Assembly (NCBI GenBank): GCA_016793865.1
Contig: JAEULJ010000001.1
Location: 639,496-703,495 of the forward strand
Direction of reading: 5' to 3'
Length of the DNA: 64,000 nt
Source of the DNA: Altererythrobacter sp.
GTDB lineage: Bacteria; Pseudomonadota; Alphaproteobacteria; Sphingomonadales; Sphingomonadaceae
Shown: one piece after another, positions 25,807-34,659 of the stretch
How positions within the stretch are numbered: position 1 is the first letter of the stretch
Layout of the letters: every line of letters begins with the position of its first letter
The notes under the pieces: generated by a model
Told to the model about the DNA's origin: nothing
The model's database searches: none
Seen by the model: the letters and a program-made list of their open reading frames with translations, nothing else
Translations under genes and position numbers: made by a program

Positions 25807-26918
25807 CGCGCGCTCGCCGGCGCCAATGTTTCGGCCAGCGCATTGAAGTATTCTTCGAGTTGAGCCTCTCGCTTGCCGGCAAAGGTCTCATCCCACGCCC
25901 TTCTGGCGTTCGCCCCCTTCACGCGGCAGGTTTCCCGCGTGAGCCTGCCAAGAATTTCCTCGAGCCCTTCGATTGTTCCATCGAAGACGAAGCCCGTGCC
26001 GTGGTCGGCTACCAGATCTCCCGCAGGTGTTCCTCGGTTCGTGATCAGCGCACGGCCTAGGGCAAGATGCTCATACACCTTGTTCGGCGCCGCGAATTCA
26101 TGCGCCGGTGCTGACAGCAGGTAGCAGCCAAAATGGCAGTCTGCGGCCTGCAATATCTCGAGGGCCTGCTGGTAAGAGACCTGTCCGACGAAGGTCAGGT
26201 TTTGGTGTTCTTGCGAGAGGCGTTGCATCTCCGAAGCGACGGCCCCCAGCCCCGCAACAGTCCAGCGGATGTCGGGGAACCGGTCGCACAAATCACCTAT
26301 CCACTCGAGCGCCCGATGCCGCGCCTCGAGGGTCCCCACATAGGCAACGGTGAGCGGCCCCGCGAAATCATGCACGGGAGACGCGATCGGTATATCAGCT
26401 CGATCGGGTATATTGCTGATGAAATGTATCTTGGCTTCGGGTCGCAAGCCATACTGGCGAAGCCGAATGGGCTCGGGGAAGATCGCCAGATCGCTCCATC
26501 GGATCAGCGTCCGTTCGATGAAAGCGAAGAACCGACCGATCACATCATTGGCAATGATCGCCCCAACGTGGTCAAAAGCATCGTAGACGACAGTCTTCTT
26601 GAGCAATTTGCCTAGCGGAACAGCGATGCATCCGGTGTCGAAATCTACCGCGTGTACGATGTGGTAGTCTCGCCGTCGGCGAATCATAGTCGAGACTATG
26701 AATGCCGCGAAACGAAGTCGCGGCAGAAATCCGGCAAACCCCCGGCCATATCCACCTGGACCTGAGAACGACCAGCCGGAGGGCCCGCTGGTCGCTTCCC
26801 CCCGGGTCCAAACGAGAGGCTGCACGGCATAGTCGCGAAGCGCGTATTGCCTTGCCATTCTCGATGAACGGGAATCCCGATCGAGGGGGATCGAGCGCAG
26901 GAGTAGGATTTTGCTCAT
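25803..26918 (-). CDS. Glycosyltransferase family 4 (GT-B)
   Basis: 371 residues. The N-terminal acceptor-binding half (RSIPLDRDSRSSRMARQYAL, YDAFDHVGAIIANDVIG) is followed by a GT4 donor-binding half with VAYVGTLEARHRAL, VGQVSYQQALEIL and PNKVYEHLALGRALITN (about 270-290). The conserved late Glu region is KVYEHLA. The donor is unknown. It starts 22 bp after the flippase and overlaps the beta-helix gene by 4 nt. Confidence 0.92.
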   Translation of the reverse strand: MSKILLLRSIPLDRDSRSSRMARQYALRDYAVQPLVWTRGEATSGPSGWSFSGPGGYGRGFAGFLPRLRFAAFIVSTMIRRRRDYHIVHAVDFDTGCIAVPLGKLLKKTVVYDAFDHVGAIIANDVIGRFFAFIERTLIRWSDLAIFPEPIRLRQYGLRPEAKIHFISNIPDRADIPIASPVHDFAGPLTVAYVGTLEARHRALEWIGDLCDRFPDIRWTVAGLGAVASEMQRLSQEHQNLTFVGQVSYQQALEILQAADCHFGCYLLSAPAHEFAAPNKVYEHLALGRALITNRGTPAGDLVADHGTGFVFDGTIEGLEEILGRLTRETCRVKGANARRAWDETFAGKREAQLEEYFNALAETLAPASAR

Positions 26919-26940
26919 CCGCCCGCCTCATTGCCGATCT

Positions 26941-28344
26941 TCAGCGATCACGCAACGCGGGCGGCAGGACATGAACCAAGCCATCCACCCGTAGAAGGAG
27001 CGCGGTCGCCAGAAACACAGCTGTTGCCGCGGCGGCACTGGCCAGCCATGCGAAATCGAATCTCAGGAGATGCAGCCCGGCCGCCGCCACCGCGACAAAG
27101 CTCACGACCGCGCAGCCCAGGCGAGCCATCTGGCCAATACCGATGTAAAGTCGATACCTGAAAACCGTGAACAGGCTCCAGGCCAGGACGAGCACACTGA
27201 CGCCCAGGCTCGCTTGCCAGCACATCGTCAGAACGTCGCGTGACCAGAGCGCGGGAAGGGCAGAGACCAGCGCCGCCGAGGAGATCATAATGGCAACAAG
27301 ACCCACGTGGTTGTTGGAGATGGCCACGGTCACTATGCAATAGAGCACCATTATCGCCGTTCCGAACAAGGCGCTCGGGAAAGCCAGGGCTTCGGCTCCG
27401 ACCGTACTTGCGGAAGGAACCACCAAGCTAACCGCATCCACCGCGAAGAACGCGGATCCAGCCACATACAGTGCCGCAAGGACCGCGCTGAACTCGAGAA
27501 GGGCTCGGCAGCGAGCACGGAGGGTCTGCTCGTCACCCTGCGCGGCTGCGAGGTAGATCAGACGCACCTGGCTCAGGGCATATGCGTTGGCGATGAGCGC
27601 CAGCGGCCCATAGTAGAGGTCGGTCGTGACTGACCACAGCCCAGCGGCGGCCGCACCGAATTTCAAGGCAATGAGGTTGCGCAGCGGTGCGTTAACGAGG
27701 ATATAGCAACCAAGCTGCAGAGCCCCGCCGATGCCGAACAGAAGGTACGGTTTCAAAGGGGCGAAGACGCCGGGCCTGTAGCGGACCCCGGCCCATAAGC
27801 GCCTTCCAAGGGGTTGCGCGAAGATCGCGAGCAGCGCACCGGCGCCGATACCCACTATGGCTCCCGTAACGCCCTCGCCCGCCGCTACGAGGCCGACGGC
27901 AAGCAAAAGCGCCAGCACATTGCGAGCGACTGCGATCACGGCATAGGCGTTGGCTCTCCCCAGAGCATTCTTGCTTGCAAGGGTAGCTTCGTAAATGATC
28001 AGCACCGCTGCCAGCGCCACGGTCATCAGTATGGCATTGCCTGGCAGGGAAAGCGCCAATTGCATGGCGACACCCACCGCAAGAACCGCTGCGACAACCC
28101 CGAGCAACGCTATGCCGACCGCAGATAGCATCGCTTGATCGACCACCCCACTATCGGTGACCAGGGACCGGTTGGCGATCGCGATCACCCATGCTCCAAG
28201 CGCCATGTATACCAACATTGCATTGGTGTTGATGAGACTGAAGGTGCCGAACTCATCGCCGGGCATGAGGTGGAACAAGATCAGAATCATCGCGAGGCCG
28301 AGGAGGCGGGTGGCCGTGACCGCGATGACGTAAGGGAGCTTCAT
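26941..28344 (-). CDS. Wzx-like oligosaccharide flippase
   Basis: 467 residues, almost entirely hydrophobic, with about 12-14 predicted membrane helices and the N-terminal RLLGLAMILILFHLM typical of polysaccharide-transport MATE/MOP-type proteins. It would flip the undecaprenyl-linked repeat unit to the periplasm. It lies 10 bp after the initiating sugar transferase and 22 bp before a GT4. Length and topology fit the Wzx family; sequence identity within this family is usually low. Confidence 0.88.
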   Translation of the reverse strand: MKLPYVIAVTATRLLGLAMILILFHLMPGDEFGTFSLINTNAMLVYMALGAWVIAIANRSLVTDSGVVDQAMLSAVGIALLGVVAAVLAVGVAMQLALSLPGNAILMTVALAAVLIIYEATLASKNALGRANAYAVIAVARNVLALLLAVGLVAAGEGVTGAIVGIGAGALLAIFAQPLGRRLWAGVRYRPGVFAPLKPYLLFGIGGALQLGCYILVNAPLRNLIALKFGAAAAGLWSVTTDLYYGPLALIANAYALSQVRLIYLAAAQGDEQTLRARCRALLEFSAVLAALYVAGSAFFAVDAVSLVVPSASTVGAEALAFPSALFGTAIMVLYCIVTVAISNNHVGLVAIMISSAALVSALPALWSRDVLTMCWQASLGVSVLVLAWSLFTVFRYRLYIGIGQMARLGCAVVSFVAVAAAGLHLLRFDFAWLASAAAATAVFLATALLLRVDGLVHVLPPALRDR

Positions 28345-28354
28345 GATGGCGGCC

Positions 28355-29617
28355 TCATCGAGCCCCGCGGCCCGTGAACATCACGATGAGCGTGCGGACG
28401 GCGATCAGCGCGTCCAACCAAGGAGACAAGTTTTTGATGTAGTAGAAATCGAAATGCAGCTTGCTGAGGACATCCTTGACGTCGGTCACATGCCCTTGGT
28501 TGATTTGAGCCCACCCGGTCACACCGGGAAGCACGACGTGTCGATAGCGATAAAACGGAATCTCACGCTCGTAATATAGGGAAAGGACTTCGGCCTCCGG
28601 CCTGGGTCCTATCAGGCTCATCTCTCCGCGCAGAACGTTAAGAAGCTGCGGGATCTCGTCGAGCCTGGTCCTTCGCAGATGCCGACCGATCCTGGTGATG
28701 CGGCTGTCGCCATGCTTCGTCACTGCGGCGCTGAGCGCATCCGTCTGCACATCTCCACAACGCATCGTGCGAAATTTGCGGACAACGAAAGTTCTCCCAC
28801 GAAAACCGACTCGGCGCTGAAGAAAAATCGCAGGGCCAGGCGAATCGATTTTGATCAAGGCGGCTATCAGCGGAAAGAGCGGAAAGATCAGGACAAGAGC
28901 TGCAAGGGCCACCGTGGAATCGACCACACGCTTCAGGATTATGTAGCCGATGGGAGGTGTGAGCGTTCCGTAGCTGGTCTCCGACAGATGCTCGAGCTCG
29001 ACCTGGCCGGTTAGCGCCTCGCGTAGATGCTTGATGTGATAAACGGGCACATTTGACAGCGCCAGTTCCACGATCCTTCGTTCCCATTCAGCGGATAGGT
29101 TGGCCCTGAGATCGACAGTAACAGCGTCGACCTTGGGCAAAGCCTGTTCGGGTTGCTCGAATGCAATGCGATGCACCGGAAGGCCTGAGTCCCCGTCGAG
29201 ACCCTCCGAATTTATGACCGCGACGGTCATGCGGTGACGGGCCGGCCAGAAGATCTGCTGCACAAACAGAAGTAGGATCGTCAGAATGTAGGTGCCGAAA
29301 AGGAGGCCTCGGGCGTAGTCGATCCGAGCGATGAGCAGCACTGCCATCGCGATCCCGTACCCGACGGTCATTCCGGAAAGCGCGGCGGAATATGCCTCCG
29401 TGCCGGGATACCGCGTGAAAGCGCGGATGACGATCAGCCCGATAATCGAAGCAACGAAGGTGGACACCACCGTGAGGTGAAGCGGTGAAAGGTTTTCGCC
29501 AGGGGCGGCGATTGCCAGGCGAAGCACGTAGGAAATGCCGATGCTCGCCACAATCGCGAGGGCCTGCCGCCCGATCATGTCCCGCTTATTGGCGTCTTGT
29601 TGATTGGCAGTCAGCAT
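28355..29617 (-). CDS. Polyprenyl-phosphate sugar-1-phosphate transferase (initiating enzyme)
   Basis: 420 residues. Four N-terminal membrane helices and a CoA-binding-like domain (about 1-220) are followed by the bacterial sugar transferase domain with a further hydrophobic helix. Key motifs are KRVVDSTVALAALVLIFP, SPGPAIFLQRRVG, VRKFRTM, RRTRLDEIPQLLNVLRGEM and IGPRPE. It loads the first sugar phosphate on undecaprenyl phosphate (WcaJ/GumD-type). The flippase follows after 10 bp. An 89-bp gap upstream separates it from the ligase/polymerase gene. Confidence 0.94.
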   Translation of the reverse strand: MLTANQQDANKRDMIGRQALAIVASIGISYVLRLAIAAPGENLSPLHLTVVSTFVASIIGLIVIRAFTRYPGTEAYSAALSGMTVGYGIAMAVLLIARIDYARGLLFGTYILTILLLFVQQIFWPARHRMTVAVINSEGLDGDSGLPVHRIAFEQPEQALPKVDAVTVDLRANLSAEWERRIVELALSNVPVYHIKHLREALTGQVELEHLSETSYGTLTPPIGYIILKRVVDSTVALAALVLIFPLFPLIAALIKIDSPGPAIFLQRRVGFRGRTFVVRKFRTMRCGDVQTDALSAAVTKHGDSRITRIGRHLRRTRLDEIPQLLNVLRGEMSLIGPRPEAEVLSLYYEREIPFYRYRHVVLPGVTGWAQINQGHVTDVKDVLSKLHFDFYYIKNLSPWLDALIAVRTLIVMFTGRGAR

Positions 29618-29706
29618 TGATCTGTTCCGAAGTCAGAATACCCGGCGGATTGGCACATGGCTTCACTCACGAAGGCCATAGCGGCTTGTTCGAACCGCGT
29701 CGCGCA

Positions 29707-31098
29707 CTAGCCCTTCAAGGGCCGTGACGGCTCGCGGGAGGAAGCCGCAGTTGAGGATGCGGGGGCATCCAGCCAAAGAGCCACGATCATGATTGTCGCC
29801 ATGATGAGGGGAGTGCGTCCGGGGTAATCGAAGATGCTCGCCATCAGCACCATCGCCAGAATAGCGGCCCCGGCGCCTGCCAAAACCCTCTCCTCGGAAG
29901 GTGGCAAACGAATGGCTCTCGCACAAGCGCGGGCAGCCCAGGCGATCACGCCAGCTCCGATAAGCGCCGTCAGGATCCCGCCTTCCAGAAGGATCTCGAT
30001 GAGGTCGTTGTGAGCATGATTGAAATAGGGCAACTGCAGCAGTTCGTTCGGCTCCCAAATCCTGAATGCCGGGTCGAATGCGCCAAAGCCGATCCCGACT
30101 GGAAAATAGCTGATCGTCATCGCCCAAACGGTCGGGAGAGCCCGAAAGCGCAGATCCTCGGCAGAGCCTAGCGAAAGCAATCGATCAAACGCTACGGCTC
30201 GTCCCAATTGCAGGCTCGTCAGGACGAGAACTGCGACAAGGACGACGGCTGCGACAGCGATCAAGACTCTGAGCTTTTTCCGCAACCTCGACAAGATCGC
30301 CCCGACATACCGGCGCGAAAGCCAAGCTGCTGCCATGTAGCCCGCGACAGCCAGAGCTATGCCAGCACGCGATCCCGTGGCCACGATGACTATCAAGAAC
30401 AGCATGTTGACAACATAGACAACGGCCCACCAAGCTGGGCGGGCGCGAAGGTACATGGCGGACACAGGCCACACCACGCACCCAATCGCTAGGAACAAGG
30501 CCAGGTGATTGCGGTTGGCAAACGGGCCTGAAACCATGCCGGGCACGTCGTTGAGGAAAGGGTTCCCAAGGCTTGCGCCTGCGAATTGCAAGGCGCCCCA
30601 AAGACCCGCGAGCAGTGTCGCGGTTGCCAGCGCAATCAGCGACAAGCCTGCCGCGCGCGCGCGCGTGGCATAGAACAGAAGCATGGTGGCTACAGGCACG
30701 ATCAGCGAGCCGAGCGCGTTGAAAGTGAGACCGGGGGACAGCGTAAGGGGCCGCCAGGGTTGCGGCTGCCCGGCTATCGTCGCGGCATCTAGAAACATCG
30801 ATCGCCCCGGAAGCGCGGCCCACATTGCCGGAGGAAGCGGAATGAGTTGCAGAGCTACGACGCCAATGGTGAGCGCCATCAACCTCGGCACGGCGGAACG
30901 GCCCCATTGAATGTTCATCCTGTTGCCGACAAGGAGCGCTATGATGATCGACCACGAAGCGGCTCTGACGATGACTTGCCCGACTACATCCGCGCGAGAT
31001 GCCCCTCCGGCAAGGAACAGCGTGGCAATAAAGATCGGAAGCAAGTATGCGACGAGATCGTTTCCGGACCGTTGTCCGCTTCCGCGCGCACCTTTCAT
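29707..31098 (-). CDS. O-antigen ligase / Wzy-like polymerase family protein
   Basis: About 463 residues with ten or more membrane helices. The Wzy_C signature is present: GPFANRNHLALFLA (about 195-208), GSRAGIALA and a late periplasmic loop with FNHAHNDLIEILLEGG (about 360-375), whose His residues are typical of lipid-linked sugar ligases. ATG 31098 is used with AAGG about 10 nt upstream; a GTG at 31137 is weaker. A (CG)7 tract (30652-30665) lies in its coding sequence. It heads the minus-strand biosynthetic unit. Confidence 0.9.
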   Translation of the reverse strand: MKGARGSGQRSGNDLVAYLLPIFIATLFLAGGASRADVVGQVIVRAASWSIIIALLVGNRMNIQWGRSAVPRLMALTIGVVALQLIPLPPAMWAALPGRSMFLDAATIAGQPQPWRPLTLSPGLTFNALGSLIVPVATMLLFYATRARAAGLSLIALATATLLAGLWGALQFAGASLGNPFLNDVPGMVSGPFANRNHLALFLAIGCVVWPVSAMYLRARPAWWAVVYVVNMLFLIVIVATGSRAGIALAVAGYMAAAWLSRRYVGAILSRLRKKLRVLIAVAAVVLVAVLVLTSLQLGRAVAFDRLLSLGSAEDLRFRALPTVWAMTISYFPVGIGFGAFDPAFRIWEPNELLQLPYFNHAHNDLIEILLEGGILTALIGAGVIAWAARACARAIRLPPSEERVLAGAGAAILAMVLMASIFDYPGRTPLIMATIMIVALWLDAPASSTAASSREPSRPLKG

Positions 31099-31174
31099 GA
31101 ACTCAGGACCTTCAAGCGTTGTGGCCGGTATCGGCACGTGCCGCTACTCGAAGTTGAAAGGGATTTCCACTACT

Positions 31175-31591
31175 GTGCCGTGGCGAGGGGCGCGGCTGAT
31201 ACTTGCGGTTGCCGCTCTTTCCGCTTGCTCGGACACCGCCATGCCCGACCGGTCGCTCGAGCGCGGCGATCTGCCGACGCCGAATGCCGCAAGCAGCCAG
31301 GCCGCGAGTGTTCTTGCAGTCGGGAGTCAGACCAATCTGCTTGGTGATTTGCCCGCGGCGGCAAGGGCACGACGATGCGCGTTTGCCGTGGGTTGGCTCG
31401 CTCAGCGTGTGGATGCCGCTGGGGTGCTCACAAGCGGCCAACTGGCTGCGCTGGCTGAGATAGGAGAACGATTCCGCGCCCAGGCCGCCGCAGCCGACCC
31501 GCAGTCGAATATCACCGACACGGGGGTGGATCAGGCCACAGCCTCTCCTGCGGAAACTCTCCAGACCGCTTTAGAGTGTATCAGGTACTAG
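31175..31591 (+). CDS. Putative small lipoprotein, unknown function
   Basis: About 138 residues from the GTG at 31175. The N-terminus has a basic pair and a hydrophobic stretch ending in a lipobox (LAVAALSAC, Cys near residue 18). The rest is Ala-rich and helical with one further cysteine pair (RRCAFA and LECIRY). It is divergent from the ligase gene with 76 bp between starts and converges on fabI (34 bp apart). Only an AGGGA about 11 nt upstream supports the start; an earlier ATG at 31097 without a signal peptide is an alternative. No family was recognised. Confidence 0.55.
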   Translation: MPWRGARLILAVAALSACSDTAMPDRSLERGDLPTPNAASSQAASVLAVGSQTNLLGDLPAAARARRCAFAVGWLAQRVDAAGVLTSGQLAALAEIGERFRAQAAAADPQSNITDTGVDQATASPAETLQTALECIRY

Positions 31592-31625
31592 AGGCTGTCA
31601 GGCGATTTCCCCGACAACATAACCC

Positions 31626-32450
31626 TCACCCCAGCGCGATATCCGGGGCATCCTCCTGCTTCATCCCGACGGTATGGTAGCCGGCATCCACATGGTGGAC
31701 CTCGCCCGTCACGCCCGATGACAGGTCCGACAGCAGGTAAAGTCCCGCCCCGCCCACGTCCTCAATCGTCACGTTGCGGCGCAGGGGGGAGTTCAGCTCG
31801 TTCCATTTGAGGATGTAGCGGAAGTCTCCGATGCCGCTGGCGGCCAGCGTCTTGATCGGGCCGGCGCTGATCGCGTTTACGCGGATGCCGTCCGGGCCGA
31901 GGTCGTTGGCCAGGTATTTCACGCTGGTTTCGAGCGCAGCCTTGGCGACACCCATGACATTGTAGTGCGGCACGACCTTCTCCGCGCCGTAATAGCTCAG
32001 CGTCAGGATCGAGCCGCCCCCGCTGCCGTCTTCGGCGAGGCACGGCATCATCGCCGCCGCGCGCTTCGCCACCGCGACCAGGCTGTAGGCCGAAATGTTC
32101 ATCGTCATCAGGAAATTGTCGAGGCTGGTGTCGACATACTTCCCGCGCAGTTCGTTCTTGTCGGAAAAGCCGATCGCGTGGACCACGAAATCGAGCGCAT
32201 CCCAGCGGCTCCGCAAGGTGGCGAAGGCCGCGTCGAGCGCGGCCATGTCCGACACGTCGCAATCGAAGGTGAAATCGCTCCCCACCTCCGCCGCCAGCGG
32301 CTCGACCCGCTTCCTCAGCGCATCGCCCTGGTAGGAGAAGGCGAGCTCGGCGCCATGGGCCGCGAGCTGGCGCGCGATGCCCCAGGCCAGCGACTTATCG
32401 TTGGCCAGGCCCATGATGAGCCCGCGCTTGCCCGCCATCAATCCGCTCAT
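31626..32450 (-). CDS. fabI: Enoyl-[acyl-carrier-protein] reductase (NADH) FabI
   Basis: 274 residues. This SDR-fold enzyme performs the last reduction in each cycle of fatty acid elongation. It has the FabI-type cofactor loop GLANDKSLAWGIA (residues 14-26), HAIGFSDKNELRG, and the Y-x6-K active site in YNVMGVAK preceded by SYYGAEK. ISAGPIKTLAASGI is the substrate loop. It overlaps the yihY-like gene by 4 nt. A C-terminal tail of about 15 residues (KQEDAPDIALG) is normal for this order. Confidence 0.97.
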   Translation of the reverse strand: MSGLMAGKRGLIMGLANDKSLAWGIARQLAAHGAELAFSYQGDALRKRVEPLAAEVGSDFTFDCDVSDMAALDAAFATLRSRWDALDFVVHAIGFSDKNELRGKYVDTSLDNFLMTMNISAYSLVAVAKRAAAMMPCLAEDGSGGGSILTLSYYGAEKVVPHYNVMGVAKAALETSVKYLANDLGPDGIRVNAISAGPIKTLAASGIGDFRYILKWNELNSPLRRNVTIEDVGGAGLYLLSDLSSGVTGEVHHVDAGYHTVGMKQEDAPDIALG

Positions 32451-33496
32451 GGCCTGATCTCCTGTTCCGTCTCATCGCTCATGGCCTTGCGCGCCGCGGC
32501 GGCGCGCGCACGATCGTCCGCCTGGCCGAGGCGGTTCTCCGCCTCTTCCGGCGTCTCCGCCAGCGCGGCGTTTAGCTCAGCGCCGATCACGAAGCCTAGC
32601 CCCACCAGATAGAAAAAGAACAGCGCCACCATGATGCCCGCCAGGCTGCCGTAGGTGGCATCATAGCGGAAGAAGCTGCGGATGGCGGGCGGCAGCGCCG
32701 CGGTCACCCCGAGCCACCACAGCCCGGTGGCCAGCGCGCCGGGCCATTTGGGATAGCGGCGGTGGCGATAGGCCTTGGGCGTCAGCGTGTAGAACAGCAG
32801 ATACAGCGATCCGAAAAGCCCCAGCGCGGGCACGATCCGGCTTACGCGAAGCTGGTCGATGGCGTCGCTCAACTGCGGCAGATAGGCGTCGATCACCTCC
32901 TGCGCGGTTCCGATCAGGACCTGCGCCAGCAGGCTCAGCATCAGCAGGACCACCGCGCCGAAAATCACGCCGGCCGACCACAGCCGGTACTTCCAGAAGG
33001 CATGGGTGGCCTTGGTGCCATAGGCACGGCGCAGCACGTCGCGGATCGTCTCGATCAGGCTGGAGACGGTCCACAGCCCGACCAGTCCGCCCAGCCACAG
33101 CACCCACCCGCTCTTGCCCTGGACGACGCTGCGGGCGACGGGTTCGATGACCCCGCCGACGATCGGGGGGAGCGCCAGCAGCATCGCGTTGATGGTGGCG
33201 GCGCGCTCGCTCTCCTCCCCCACCAGCGAGAAGATCGCGGCCCCCAGGATGAAGAAGGGGAAGATCGCGATGATGGCCATGTAGGCGAGGTTGCCGGCAT
33301 GGATGAAGCCATCGTTATAGGCCCCCACGATCACCCGCTTCGCGATCTCGAAGATTCGGGTGCCGGGGCCGAAGCTGCTGGCCACCCGCCCGCGGAAGGC
33401 CGCCGCGCCCTGGCGCCGGGCCTCGCGGCGCCGCGCTTCCGGAGACAGCGATTCGATTTCGCGATCTTCGGGTTCGGGCAGCGTCGCGTCGGACAA
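32447..33496 (-). CDS. YihY/BrkB family inner-membrane protein
   Basis: 349 residues with six predicted membrane helices between about residues 50 and 310. The family signature AGNLAYMAIIAIFPFFILG appears near 66-84, and GLFGSLYLLFYTLTP and ATGLWWLG follow. Both termini are charged and probably cytoplasmic. The function of the family is unsettled; it was once mislabelled RNase BN. The stop overlaps fabI by 4 nt and the start lies 3 bp from the dnaJ-like gene, so all three are one unit. Confidence 0.92.
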   Translation of the reverse strand: MSDATLPEPEDREIESLSPEARRREARRQGAAAFRGRVASSFGPGTRIFEIAKRVIVGAYNDGFIHAGNLAYMAIIAIFPFFILGAAIFSLVGEESERAATINAMLLALPPIVGGVIEPVARSVVQGKSGWVLWLGGLVGLWTVSSLIETIRDVLRRAYGTKATHAFWKYRLWSAGVIFGAVVLLMLSLLAQVLIGTAQEVIDAYLPQLSDAIDQLRVSRIVPALGLFGSLYLLFYTLTPKAYRHRRYPKWPGALATGLWWLGVTAALPPAIRSFFRYDATYGSLAGIMVALFFFYLVGLGFVIGAELNAALAETPEEAENRLGQADDRARAAAARKAMSDETEQEIRP

Positions 33497-33499
33497 GCC

Positions 33500-34456
33500 T
33501 CAGCCCCCGTGCTTGCCGCGAGGTTCGCTCTCGTCGCGCCAGCCATCGAGCCGCCGCGACAGTTCGGCAAGGTCCTGCGGCAACTGAATCTGCAGCGTGA
33601 CCAGCTGATCGCCCCGCTGCCCGCCCTTGCGCGTGAAGCCGCGGCCCTTCAGCCGCAGGACAGCGCCGCCGCTGGTGCCCGGCTTGACGGTCATCATCAC
33701 CGGGCCTTCGGCGGTGGGAACCCGTAGCCTGCCGCCGTTCACCGCCTCGTCGAGCGTGATCGGCATGTCCAGCCGCACATCGTCGCCATCGCGGCGGAAA
33801 TTCCGGTGCGGGTCGATCTCGATGGTGACGATGCCATCGCCGGCGCCGCCCGGGCCGACCTGTCCCTTGCCCTTGAGCCGCATCTGGGCGCCGCTCTCCA
33901 GCCCTTCGGGTAGCTTGAGGTCGATGGTCTTGCCGTCGGCGAGCGTTATCCGCTGCGGCTTGAGCGCGGCGGCATCGGTGAAGGGAACGCGCAGGCGATA
34001 GGCAATGTCGGCCCCCTTGCGCGGCGGCGGTGGCCGGCGTTGCTGGCCGCCGAACCCGCCGCCCTGCGCGCGGCCGCGCGGGCCGCCGCCGAACAGGCCC
34101 TCGAACAGATCGCCAAGGTCGATCCCGTCCGCGCCACCCATGCCCTGGAGATCTTCGGGCCGGAACTGGCCGCCGGGGCCCCCGCCGAACCCGCCGCCGG
34201 GAAATCCGCCCTGCCCGGCGAAGGGGTTTGCGGGGTTGCCATCGCCGTCGATCTCGCCCCGGTCGAAGCGCGCCCGCTTGTCCTTGTCGGACAGCAGGTC
34301 ATAGGCCTGGGTCACCTTGCTGAAGTGCTCGGCCGCCTTGGGATTGTCGGCATTGCGGTCGGGGTGCAGCTCCTTGGCGAGCTTGCGATAGGCGCTCTTG
34401 ATGTCCTTCTCGCTGGCGTCTCGCGCCACGCCCAGGGTCGAATAGGGATCGGCCAT
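33500..34456 (-). CDS. DnaJ/CbpA-type J-domain chaperone without zinc finger
   Basis: 318 residues. An N-terminal J domain has HPD (residues 31-33 in ELHPDRN), followed by a Gly/Phe-rich linker (about 75-145, strongly repetitive GGGFGG) and two beta C-terminal peptide-binding domains (about 150-300). The four CxxCxGxG zinc repeats of DnaJ are absent, making this a class II, CbpA-like co-chaperone of DnaK. It is first in the dnaJ-like, yihY, fabI unit and divergent from pdxH (203 bp between starts). Confidence 0.93.
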   Translation of the reverse strand: MADPYSTLGVARDASEKDIKSAYRKLAKELHPDRNADNPKAAEHFSKVTQAYDLLSDKDKRARFDRGEIDGDGNPANPFAGQGGFPGGGFGGGPGGQFRPEDLQGMGGADGIDLGDLFEGLFGGGPRGRAQGGGFGGQQRRPPPPRKGADIAYRLRVPFTDAAALKPQRITLADGKTIDLKLPEGLESGAQMRLKGKGQVGPGGAGDGIVTIEIDPHRNFRRDGDDVRLDMPITLDEAVNGGRLRVPTAEGPVMMTVKPGTSGGAVLRLKGRGFTRKGGQRGDQLVTLQIQLPQDLAELSRRLDGWRDESEPRGKHGG

Positions 34457-34659
34457 GGGGCGCTAGCTAGGTGGAAGGCGGTGCCGGCGCAAGCGCAAGC
34501 CGGCGACGGGGGAGCCGACGCGCCCGGCGAGCGGATCGCCGCATTTCTCCGCGACGCATGGGTTCGGCAAGCCTGGCCCGACAGGGCATCCGCGCTTCCC
34601 CCGAGCGGGCAGGGACGATAGGAGGCCAGCTTTCCGCGAACAGCGAGAAGGTTTGAAAG

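Noticed and set aside
15941-31098. Lower-GC polysaccharide locus as a recent genomic island
   Set aside because: No integrase, tRNA junction, IS element or direct repeats at either edge. Composition shift alone, judged by eye, is common for such loci.
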